10,374 bases of DNA from an uncultured Dysgonomonas sp. (GTDB lineage: Bacteria > Bacteroidota > Bacteroidia > Bacteroidales > Dysgonomonadaceae), in assembly GCA_937875275.1 (NCBI GenBank), contig CALNCC010000073.1:1-10374 (forward strand), given 5' to 3'. Positions 1 to 6,309 of the stretch are shown in pieces. Every line of letters begins with the position of its first letter. Position 1 is the stretch's first letter. The translations under genes and the position numbers were made by a program. The notes under the pieces were generated by a model. That model was not told where the DNA came from and made no database searches. It saw nothing but the letters and a program-made list of their open reading frames with translations.

Positions 1-620
1 TGGCTCAGCATGGCGATAAGTATCTGAAAAGTGTCGGAAATTATATATTGGAGGTAGAAGGTCAAAGCAGCGATTCGACAAAAGCCATTCTGTATTTTAT
101 GGATTCGGGATCGAACTCCAGAGCGAAGGGAATAAAAGGTTATGGCTGGTTCGACTTCGAGCAAGTAGACTGGTACCGTAAAAATAGTGCAGCCTACACA
201 GCCCAGAACAAGGGAGTTCCTTATCCGGCATTGGCATTCTTTCACATCCCTTTGCCCGAGTATCCGTTGATGACTGACGCGAATGGAACGATTATGGTAG
301 GCGAAAAGCGTGAAGATGAATGCAGTCCGAAAATAAATACGGGAATGTTCTCCGCTATGCGCCTTTCGGGCGACGTTATGGGTACTTTTGTGGGGCACGA
401 CCACGATAACGATTATATCGGTGTTTATTACGATATAGCATTAGCTTATGGTCGCTATACGGGAGGGAAAACGGTCTATAATAACTTAGGGCTGAACGGT
501 TGCCGAATAATAGAACTGGAAGAGGGTGAACGCAAATTCTCGACTTACATCAGATTGCTTGGAGGCGAAAAACTCTACAACGTTAGCTATCCCGAATCGT
601 TTGTGCCTGAAACGAAGTAA
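1..620 (+). CDS. Metallophosphoesterase (calcineurin-like), 3' part only
   Basis: The reading frame is open from base 3, so the gene starts before the window; about 205 residues are visible, ending at TAA 618-620. Two metallophosphoesterase signatures are seen: an FFHIPLPEY segment (His codon near 243), typical of the conserved His strand, and a VGHDHDND segment (about 384-407), the GHxH metal-binding motif near the end of the catalytic domain. The usual N-terminal GDxxD and GNHE metal motifs must lie upstream. Family members use a two-metal site to hydrolyse phosphomonoesters or phosphodiesters, and Bacteroidota versions are often exported. Substrate and location cannot be told from this fragment. 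A TTG at 48 is in frame but is not a credible start because the coding frame continues upstream. The next gene has its own promoter, so this one probably ends its transcript here. Confidence 0.85.
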   Translation, partial: AQHGDKYLKSVGNYILEVEGQSSDSTKAILYFMDSGSNSRAKGIKGYGWFDFEQVDWYRKNSAAYTAQNKGVPYPALAFFHIPLPEYPLMTDANGTIMVGEKREDECSPKINTGMFSAMRLSGDVMGTFVGHDHDNDYIGVYYDIALAYGRYTGGKTVYNNLGLNGCRIIELEEGERKFSTYIRLLGGEKLYNVSYPESFVPETK

Positions 621-639
621 CAGTTGTGATTTAAAATCG

Positions 640-647
640 TATTTTTG
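640..647 (+). promoter_or_regulatory. Bacteroidota -7 promoter element for the AlkD/M16 genes
   Basis: TATTTTTG followed by CA matches the Bacteroidota sigma-factor -7 consensus TAnnTTTG exactly. It would place the transcript start near 653 and leave a 5' leader of about 22 bases before the ATG at 676. No convincing -33 TTTG was found at the expected distance, which is common for this promoter class. Confidence 0.6.
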
Positions 648-675
648 CACCCTTTTGTAATTCATAAAACAATCA

Positions 676-1374
676 ATGACAGCAAACGAAATACAACAGC
701 AGTTGGACGCATTGTCTACGCCTGAAAAGAAAGCTTTTCTCCCTTATTTTTTCAAGACAGGGAAAGGGCAGTACGGCGAGGGAGATAAATTTTTGGGAGT
801 CGTTGTGCCCGATATACGCAAGGTGGCGAAGGAGCACAAGGCGCTTCCTATCAGTGAACTGCAACAGCTGTTGAAGTCGGAGTCTCACGAGTGCCGATTG
901 TGTGCGCTGTTGATATTGATAGAGCAGTTTCGCAAATCGAAGGATGCGGATCGAGAAAAGATATACGAATTTTATCTTGCCAATAGTCGCTATGTCAACA
1001 ATTGGGATTTGGTCGATCTGAGCTGTTATCATATTGTCGGCGAATATCTTTCCGACAAAGATCGTTCGCGATTGTACGAACTGGCAGAGAGCGAATTGCT
1101 GTGGGATCAGCGTATAGCCGTTGTTTCGACGATGGCATTTATCCGCAAAAATGATTTTAAAGATATATTATCTTTGTCCGAAAAGTTACTCAATCACAAG
1201 CACGACCTCATGCACAAAGCCTGTGGCTGGATGCTGCGCGAAGCCGGGAAGAGAGACGAGGATGTCTTAAAATCTTTCCTCGACAAACACCATAAGGTTA
1301 TGCCACGCACCATGTTGCGTTACTCGATAGAGAAACTGACGAAAGAAGAGCGTGCGCACTACATGAAAAAATAA
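676..1374 (+). CDS. AlkD-like DNA alkylation repair protein
   Basis: A 232-residue all-helical HEAT-like-repeat protein of the AlkD family, cytoplasmic, about the usual family length. AlkD DNA glycosylases remove alkylated purines such as 3-methyladenine and 7-methylguanine without flipping the base. Residues in the places known to matter in Bacillus cereus AlkD are present: W110 and D114 in NNWDLVD, R146 in LWDQR, and W185 in GWMLREAGK. The ATG at 676 lies about 22 bases behind a predicted transcript start. The stop at 1372-1374 is only 4 bases before the M16 gene, so the two are almost certainly cotranscribed, although no functional link between them is obvious. Some Bacteroidota relatives are annotated only by family; glycosylase activity is inferred from the conserved residues. 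Confidence 0.9.
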   Translation: MTANEIQQQLDALSTPEKKAFLPYFFKTGKGQYGEGDKFLGVVVPDIRKVAKEHKALPISELQQLLKSESHECRLCALLILIEQFRKSKDADREKIYEFYLANSRYVNNWDLVDLSCYHIVGEYLSDKDRSRLYELAESELLWDQRIAVVSTMAFIRKNDFKDILSLSEKLLNHKHDLMHKACGWMLREAGKRDEDVLKSFLDKHHKVMPRTMLRYSIEKLTKEERAHYMKK

Positions 1375-1378
1375 AACA

Positions 1379-2599
1379 ATGACTTATCAGACCCATACAT
1401 TAACGAACGGTTTGCGTATTATTCACATGCCATCAGCCGGCAATGTGTCTTATTGCGGTTTCTATGTGAATGCAGGCACACGCGACGAATCGGACGACGA
1501 ACACGGAATGGCTCACTTTGTGGAGCATATGCTGTTCAAAGGAACGAAGAAGCGGAAGTCGTATCATATCATCAATCGCATGGAGAACGTGGGTGGTGAG
1601 ATGAATGCCTATACGAATAAGGAAGAAACGGTTTTGTATTCTTCTTTTCTCAACGAAGATTTTCAGAGAGCCATAGAGCTGATGTCTGATATGGTGTTTG
1701 CATCGGAATACCCACAGCGAGAGATTGATAAGGAAATCGAGGTTGTGATAGACGAGATACATTCCTATGAGGATAGCCCCTCTGAATTGATTTATGATGA
1801 ATTTGAGAATCTTGTTTTCCGAGGTTCTTCGCTTGGTCATAATGTGTTGGGAGACACAGGGTCGGTATCGTCGTTCGACGCCCAAAATGTAAAATCTTTC
1901 GTAAGTAGATTGTACAAGCCCTCTAACATTGTGTTTTTCTCGTTGGGCAAAACTGATTTCAAGAAGGTTGTGTATTGGGCAGAAAAATATATGGATCAAT
2001 ATCCCGAATCAGAAACCTTGAGCCAAAGGGCAGAGCCGCAAAAAATAAATCGTGATTTTCGGGTATTGAAACGTGATACGACACAAGTACATGCCGTTAT
2101 TGGTGGGTATTCGTATTCTCATTACGATACGAATAAGACGATTCTCTTTTTGCTGAATAATATATTGGGAGGGCCGGGAATGAATAGTCGCCTGAACATG
2201 TCGTTGCGCGAGAAACGCGGATTGGTATATAATGTAGAATCTGCGGCAACATCGTTTACCGACAGCGGTATATTTTCTATTTATTTCGGTTGCGACAAAC
2301 GAAACGAGCAAAAATGTTTAGATCTTGTGTATAAAGAACTGTCAAAATTGAAAACGGAAAAACTAAGTCTGTCTCAGTTGGCTGCTTCGAAAAAACAATT
2401 AATAGGTCAGATTGGCGTTTCGTTAGACAACAGGGAGAGCCTTGCTCTATCTTTGGGTAAAAACTATATGTGTTACAATCACTACAACTCGTGGGAGGAG
2501 ACAGTTGCCAAGATAGAACGGGTTACGGCAGAACAAATACAAGATGTGGCGAACGAAATTTTCGATGAAAACAACCTGTTTGGTCTGATATACGATTAA
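1379..2599 (+). CDS. M16 family zinc metallopeptidase (pitrilysin/MPP-like)
   Basis: A 406-residue M16 peptidase with no signal peptide, so probably cytoplasmic. The inverted zinc motif HFVEH gives H46, E49 and H50; the third zinc ligand is probably E126 in EVVIDEIHS, 75 residues after H50, the spacing usual for the family. The C-terminal half carries the conserved Arg/Tyr segment SLREKRGLVYNV (about 275-286), which binds substrate. Both half-sites are on one chain, as in bacterial homologues of the mitochondrial processing peptidase beta subunit, which act as dimers and degrade oligopeptides. It starts 4 bases after the AlkD gene. Its last 27 or so codons and stop are duplicated at 4102-4184, downstream of the next gene, but this copy is full length and looks intact. 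Confidence 0.95.
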   Translation: MTYQTHTLTNGLRIIHMPSAGNVSYCGFYVNAGTRDESDDEHGMAHFVEHMLFKGTKKRKSYHIINRMENVGGEMNAYTNKEETVLYSSFLNEDFQRAIELMSDMVFASEYPQREIDKEIEVVIDEIHSYEDSPSELIYDEFENLVFRGSSLGHNVLGDTGSVSSFDAQNVKSFVSRLYKPSNIVFFSLGKTDFKKVVYWAEKYMDQYPESETLSQRAEPQKINRDFRVLKRDTTQVHAVIGGYSYSHYDTNKTILFLLNNILGGPGMNSRLNMSLREKRGLVYNVESAATSFTDSGIFSIYFGCDKRNEQKCLDLVYKELSKLKTEKLSLSQLAASKKQLIGQIGVSLDNRESLALSLGKNYMCYNHYNSWEETVAKIERVTAEQIQDVANEIFDENNLFGLIYD

Positions 2600-2710
2600 T
2601 TATCTCTGGACATCTAAATGATTGGTGTTGCTATGAAAAATTTACAAAGAATAATAATTCTTTTGACTATCAGCTTATTTGTGATAGGTCATGCGGTACA
2701 GGCTCAAATT
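2517..2710 (+). repeat. Direct repeat, copy A (M16 tail + spacer + signal peptide)
   Basis: This segment is repeated at 4102-4292. Three blocks can be seen. Bases 2517-2603 match 4102-4188 with 4 differences in 87. The spacer 2604-2632 and its counterpart 4189-4217 are both exactly 29 bases but hardly alike. Bases 2633-2710 (signal peptide codons) match 4218-4292 with 15 differences in 75 plus one missing codon. Similarity stops at the signal-peptide cleavage region on the right and just before 2517 on the left. The offset is 1585 bases before the missing codon and 1582 after it. Confidence 0.93.
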
Positions 2711-4093
2711 AGTGAAAACCATAATCTTGAGGAGTCTGACTTTAGAGAATGTGAACTCGTGTTATCTGAAAGACAGATGCAGGAGGATATAGATTATTAT
2801 TTTAATACACTGAAAGAGTGTCATCCTAATTTATACGCAAGATATTCTCCGGCTGTTTTTGATAGTGTGAAATTGAATCTGAAAGGACTTTGTCGAGATT
2901 CGATGTCAACCGAACGATTTAATTATCTATTAGCCAAAACAGCCAAATATGTCGATGGTCATACCGGAGGCTATGCCGAGGAGCTAATTTATCCATATAA
3001 GGCGATGTTGCCTTTTGTTACAATTGATGATCAGAATAATTTGTTTATAGAAGGAAAAAAAGTGCTTTCGATAAATGGAGTCTCCGGCATACAAATAGGT
3101 AAAGATGTCGATCAACTGATTTCGTGGGAGAATAGCCCTCTCCAGAGGAATAATGATGCATATATTAACCTTTCATCCGTATTGTTTTATGGATATAATA
3201 TGAATTCCTCTTTTATTAATATCGAACTCTTAGATAACGAAACGAATTTATCTGAAACAAGCCATGTGGAACTAAACTCAGAAACTAAAGATGTTTCCGA
3301 ACTAATTGCTATATCTCAAAAAAAGTTTTTTGGAAAATCGGATGTACATAGTAATTGGTTTCTGAAACGTGTATTCAAAGAAGACTCTTTGGCGGTTTTG
3401 TACTATAATGATGCAAGTTTAATGTCTTTTACAGATGATTATGATGAAGCAATGAGTGTTTTCACTGATTCTATATCGGCGTTTTTTGACGAAATAAGAG
3501 GATGTAAATATCTGTTTATAGATGTATCACAAAATGATGGGGGGAATGATTTAACTAATAGTGTAATTCTTAAGTTTCTGACTTATAATGGCGGCGCTCT
3601 TCAGATGACTACCACAGCTCAAAAAAATGGTGCAGTTCGAGTCTATGAATCATATAAGGATGGATTGGAAAATAGTGAAGAGGGAATCGAATGGCTTCAG
3701 AAAATCGTGAAACCATTACTTGAAAAAGGACAGATTGTTGATAGTGTAAAAGTAGAGCCCAATAGTGGGTTTGAAGGTAAGGTCTTTATTATAATGAGTC
3801 CGAATACCTATTCTGCCGGTTTTGATTTCTGTCTGAATGCTAAGATGTTTAATGTCGGAACATTGGTTGGGATGCCAGCCGGACAGCGTTCTCCTTATTG
3901 TGGGAATGTCGTTTATGATAATCTGCCTAACTCGAATATCGAATTCATGTTTCCAACCACATATAGTATTATTGAACCAAAAATAACCGATGAAGATGGC
4001 TTTTTGCAACCTGATATTTCCTATCTTCTAAATCACACACTTAAATTAGATGATTTTAAGAAGATTATCGAAATGAATAATAAGAGATTTTAA
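2633..4093 (+). CDS. Secreted S41-type serine peptidase
   Basis: A 486-residue exported protein of the S41 (tail-specific protease/tricorn core) family. The start is taken at the ATG at 2633 (MKNLQ) because it gives a standard signal peptide ending near AVQAQ (residues 21-25) and matches the start of the downstream barrel gene; an in-frame ATG at 2618 would add five unlikely residues. Seen in order: an N-terminal helical region (45-100), VDGHT with H110, a core strand FIDVSQNDGG (295-304), and NTYSAGFDF with the probable nucleophile S394, followed by GMPAGQ (413-418). There is no Lys 25 residues after S394 (it is R419), so the CtpA Ser-Lys dyad is absent; H110 may instead act as in tricorn. 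No PDZ domain is evident. Substrate unknown. It lies 33 bases after the M16 gene, without a clear promoter, and is visibly more AT-rich than both neighbours. Confidence 0.85.
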   Translation: MKNLQRIIILLTISLFVIGHAVQAQISENHNLEESDFRECELVLSERQMQEDIDYYFNTLKECHPNLYARYSPAVFDSVKLNLKGLCRDSMSTERFNYLLAKTAKYVDGHTGGYAEELIYPYKAMLPFVTIDDQNNLFIEGKKVLSINGVSGIQIGKDVDQLISWENSPLQRNNDAYINLSSVLFYGYNMNSSFINIELLDNETNLSETSHVELNSETKDVSELIAISQKKFFGKSDVHSNWFLKRVFKEDSLAVLYYNDASLMSFTDDYDEAMSVFTDSISAFFDEIRGCKYLFIDVSQNDGGNDLTNSVILKFLTYNGGALQMTTTAQKNGAVRVYESYKDGLENSEEGIEWLQKIVKPLLEKGQIVDSVKVEPNSGFEGKVFIIMSPNTYSAGFDFCLNAKMFNVGTLVGMPAGQRSPYCGNVVYDNLPNSNIEFMFPTTYSIIEPKITDEDGFLQPDISYLLNHTLKLDDFKKIIEMNNKRF

Positions 4094-4101
4094 ATATGTA
4101 A

Positions 4102-4184
4102 AACGGGTTACGGCAGAGCAAATACAAGGTGTGGCGAACGAAATTTTCGATGAAAACAACTTGTTCGGTCTGATATACGATTAA
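4102..4184 (+). pseudogene. Remnant of the M16 peptidase 3' end
   Basis: The sequence encodes the final 27 or so residues of the M16 peptidase in the same frame (VTAEQIQGVANEIFDENN and onward) and the same TAA stop, starting 8 bases after the S41 stop codon. It has no start codon or domain and cannot be a gene by itself. Compared with the intact copy it differs at four bases, all transitions, three of them synonymous and one giving Gly for Asp. It is the left part of repeat copy B. Confidence 0.93.
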
Positions 4185-4190
4185 TTATAT

Positions 4191-4198
4191 TAAATTTG
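4191..4198 (+). promoter_or_regulatory. Bacteroidota -7 promoter element for the beta-barrel gene
   Basis: TAAATTTG followed by CA matches TAnnTTTG exactly. The expected transcript start is near 4204, giving a leader of about 13 bases to the ATG at 4218. The equivalent place in repeat copy A (2606-2613) reads CTGGACAT and has no such element, so only the barrel gene appears to carry its own promoter. No clear -33 element is seen. Confidence 0.55.
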
Positions 4199-4217
4199 CA
4201 CGATATCAATATTGCTT

Positions 4218-4928
4218 ATGAAAACTTTACACAAAATAATTCTTTTGACAATAGGCTTGTTTGCCATAAATTATGCGGCACAAGCTCAGATTGGAGTATA
4301 TAATCCCTACAAATTTGAATTTAGCGGAGGAGTCAATCTATCCGAGATGGAGGTTCGCGGATCGAAAGTAGATGGCGAGTTCAAGATCGGATTCAATTTC
4401 TATGGAGCATTTACGTATAATTTGTATCAGGAGTTTGGCGTGAAAACCGGGGTCATGCTTACCAAGAAAGGGCTTAAACATAAAGTAGACAATTACACAG
4501 AAGATGAGCTTACCGGGAAAATCACCCATCTTAATGCAAAAACGACAATAGACGCCAATTACGCGCAAGTGCCATTGATGTTGGGCTATGAGTTTAAGGC
4601 GGATCGGCGGATCGCAATTACTCTGTTTGGGGGCGGATACGGAGCCTATGGCTTTACCGGAGAAACGAAAATGAAGGGATTTGAAGAAACATTATACGGA
4701 GCTATTGTCGGAGATTCGAGAGATATAGACTCTAAGGAAGACACCTTCGATAAAACTTTGAAGAAGTTCGATTATGGAATCATGGCTTCTGCGGGAATCG
4801 TTTTGGACGACATGTACACGCTCAATTTTTCGTACGAATATGGTCTTGCCAATTTGTCAAAAAACACCCAAATCTATAATTCGCTGAAGAACAGAACTTA
4901 TATGCTGTCTTTTGGTTTCCGATTCTAA
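4218..4928 (+). CDS. PorT-like outer-membrane beta-barrel protein
   Basis: A 236-residue exported protein with a signal peptide ending near AAQAQ (20-24) and a mature part made of alternating short strands and turns that ends in an aromatic residue (SFGFRF), as expected for a beta-barrel inserted into the outer membrane. The FEFSGGVNLS opening, the YAQVPLMLGYEF segment (115-126) and the length fit the small Bacteroidota porin/PorT-like barrel family (outer membrane protein beta-barrel domain). The role is unknown; family members range from structural barrels to secretion accessories. The start at 4218 is preferred over an in-frame TTG at 4212 because of the promoter distance and the match with the S41 signal peptide. 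The gene probably ends its transcript at the hairpin at 4957-4986. Confidence 0.82.
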   Translation: MKTLHKIILLTIGLFAINYAAQAQIGVYNPYKFEFSGGVNLSEMEVRGSKVDGEFKIGFNFYGAFTYNLYQEFGVKTGVMLTKKGLKHKVDNYTEDELTGKITHLNAKTTIDANYAQVPLMLGYEFKADRRIAITLFGGGYGAYGFTGETKMKGFEETLYGAIVGDSRDIDSKEDTFDKTLKKFDYGIMASAGIVLDDMYTLNFSYEYGLANLSKNTQIYNSLKNRTYMLSFGFRF

Positions 4929-4956
4929 GAGAAGATATACCTCAAATATAAAAGTA

Positions 4957-4986
4957 AAGCGGAAGAATTTAATAACTCTTCCGCTT
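4957..4986. terminator. Bidirectional intrinsic terminator
   Basis: AAGCGGAAGA at 4957-4966 pairs with TCTTCCGCTT at 4977-4986, a 10-bp stem around a 10-base loop. A T-rich run (TATATTTTTCTT) follows on the + strand, and the complementary strand is also T-rich beyond the stem. It lies between two convergent genes and could stop both. Confidence 0.8.
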
Positions 4987-5005
4987 ATATTTTTCTTATA
5001 TCTTA

Positions 5006-5821
5006 TTATTTTTCCTCCTCCATTTTCTCCCATTCGTCATATAGCATGATCTTTAGCTCGTTTTTCTTACAATCCCAAATGCTAATATATTCCTGAGAAA
5101 CAGTATAATGTCGAGGCCATCCGGCATAACCTGCGTATAGCATCAACGTGCAGATGTCGGTCGGCGTTATAAAATCACCCGTTGTATCATTGTGCGAGTG
5201 TACTGTCATCTTTGTATTGCTGGAATCATATTCCATAGATATAATGTTGTTGTGTATCCTTTTCTTTTGTGTAAGGACTCCTTCTTCATCGAATGTGAGT
5301 AAATAGTCATTCCCCAATATGACAACTCCGGTTTGTTGAGGGCCGGTAAGAATATATGCTTTTTTCTCCCCTTTATATTTCACTGGAATTATATTGGGGC
5401 TGGTATTCTCATAGAAGAGGAATAGCGTATCTGTTGTTAATTCGTGTAATGTTGCGTTACGAATCTGAAACAGTTCTTTTTCGATGTCAGTCATCTCTCG
5501 TTCCGAGATGTCGACAGATGCATTATTCAAATCGAGGGAGGAGTCAAATGATATAGTTCCGACGACAGACGGTATTTCATTTTTATTCCAAAATATACAG
5601 CAAGTAGAATCTTCATTAATAGCGTAGGATAAGTATCCGCCAAGATTTTCTGTATTCTTATACTTTTCAATAAAAAGATCGGTTCCAATCCAAGATGTTT
5701 TTTCTAATCGAAATAGATATTTCCCCTCGTCAGTGATTTCTTGAGCAATTTTATCTAAATCTTGAGCCTGTACATTTAAACTGAGGCTAATAAATAGAAT
5801 CGCATAAATGATTTTTTTCAT
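5006..5821 (-). CDS. Secreted protein of unknown function with JAMM/MPN-like motif
   Basis: A 271-residue protein with a Sec signal peptide ending near NVQAQ (16-20), no lipobox Cys and no other membrane segment, so probably periplasmic or released. I recognise no named family. The C-terminal half resembles a JAMM/MPN core: QQTGVVILGN (162-171) in the place of the first Glu-bearing strand, then HSH at 208-210, T219-x-x-D222, and a closing strand pair RHYTVSQEYISIWD (237-250), much like the HNH, SxxD and final strands of RadC. Canonical JAMM is HxHx7SxxD; here the spacing is one longer, Thr replaces Ser and Gln replaces the catalytic Glu, so peptidase activity is doubtful. The N-terminal 150 residues show no motif. 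It lies 25 bases after the lipoprotein gene, so the two are probably cotranscribed. Base composition is AT-rich. Confidence 0.75.
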   Translation of the reverse strand: MKKIIYAILFISLSLNVQAQDLDKIAQEITDEGKYLFRLEKTSWIGTDLFIEKYKNTENLGGYLSYAINEDSTCCIFWNKNEIPSVVGTISFDSSLDLNNASVDISEREMTDIEKELFQIRNATLHELTTDTLFLFYENTSPNIIPVKYKGEKKAYILTGPQQTGVVILGNDYLLTFDEEGVLTQKKRIHNNIISMEYDSSNTKMTVHSHNDTTGDFITPTDICTLMLYAGYAGWPRHYTVSQEYISIWDCKKNELKIMLYDEWEKMEEEK

Positions 5822-5846
5822 AAAATTAGATTTAAGATTAGCGTTT

Positions 5847-6254
5847 TTATTCTTCTATTATCTCATATTCAGCATTGTCGGGTAGGAAAGTAACGTCCGA
5901 TAATATGAATTTAGCGTCGTCGTTCATTACCAACTTGTGCTCGGTGTATGGCGTCGAAGAATTTTTCTGGAGGAAAAGCATATAATAGTTGTTCACTCGT
6001 TTTACATGCAGCGTCCCTTTCTCTATCAATTTTATACCTTCTTTGCCTCTTGGTTTTATATACCACTCGTAGACGGAGTCTTTGCGGAATTTCCAAACCT
6101 CATAATTCTCTGACACTTCTTTCTTGTTAGACCATTGTCCTATCAACCATTGCTCACGCTTAAGGCTTTCTGCCTCATAGTCGGGACCATCATCACTGCC
6201 GCAAGCGATAAGTATAGGCAGCATAAATAATAATGTAAAAATACACTTCTTCAT
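5847..6254 (-). CDS. Small lipoprotein, probably lipocalin-like
   Basis: A 135-residue lipoprotein. The signal peptide ends in the lipobox LIAC with C18 as the lipidated residue. The residues after Cys (GSDDGPD) are acidic, like the export signal that sends Bacteroidota lipoproteins to the cell surface. After that, WLIGQWSNKK (36-45) followed by short alternating strands (YEVWKF, SVYEWYI, GTLHV, YYMLFLQ) resembles the LxGxW opening of lipocalin-like domains, but this is a weak fold-level guess. The gene lies between the GH92 gene (55-base gap) and the JAMM-like gene (25-base gap) on the same strand. A ligand or partner cannot be deduced. Confidence 0.78.
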   Translation of the reverse strand: MKKCIFTLLFMLPILIACGSDDGPDYEAESLKREQWLIGQWSNKKEVSENYEVWKFRKDSVYEWYIKPRGKEGIKLIEKGTLHVKRVNNYYMLFLQKNSSTPYTEHKLVMNDDAKFILSDVTFLPDNAEYEIIEE

Positions 6255-6309
6255 AAGTCTGTGTTTAATTAATAAAATATTAAAATATAGATTTTCTGAT
6301 AAATTAGAA

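Larger units (their letters stand above)
4102..4292 (+). repeat. Direct repeat, copy B (M16 tail + spacer + signal peptide)
   Basis: This is the second copy of the segment at 2517-2710. It keeps the M16 tail, the 29-base spacer and the signal-peptide codons of the following gene, but here the following gene is a beta-barrel, not a peptidase. Recombination between the two copies would delete the S41 gene cleanly and leave an intact M16 gene next to an intact barrel gene. Confidence 0.93.

Noticed and set aside
1433..1999. 188-codon open frame on the minus strand inside the M16 gene
   Set aside because: It lies wholly opposite a strongly conserved peptidase, its translation has no recognisable domain, and the M16 motifs explain the sequence. 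The same reasoning removes 673-1032 (minus) and 2009-2311 (minus).
4102..4184. A separate small gene between the S41 and barrel genes
   Set aside because: The frame matches the end of the M16 gene with the same stop and has no start codon, so it is a duplicated remnant.
2517..4292. An insertion sequence or integron-like element between the repeats
   Set aside because: No transposase, integrase or terminal inverted repeats are present, the repeats are far longer than a target-site duplication, and they are pieces of the neighbouring genes themselves.
5006..5821. Annotation as RadC or an active JAMM peptidase
   Set aside because: The protein has a signal peptide, lacks the helix-hairpin-helix part of RadC and departs from the JAMM motif at spacing, Ser and Glu. 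Only a distant fold resemblance is claimed.
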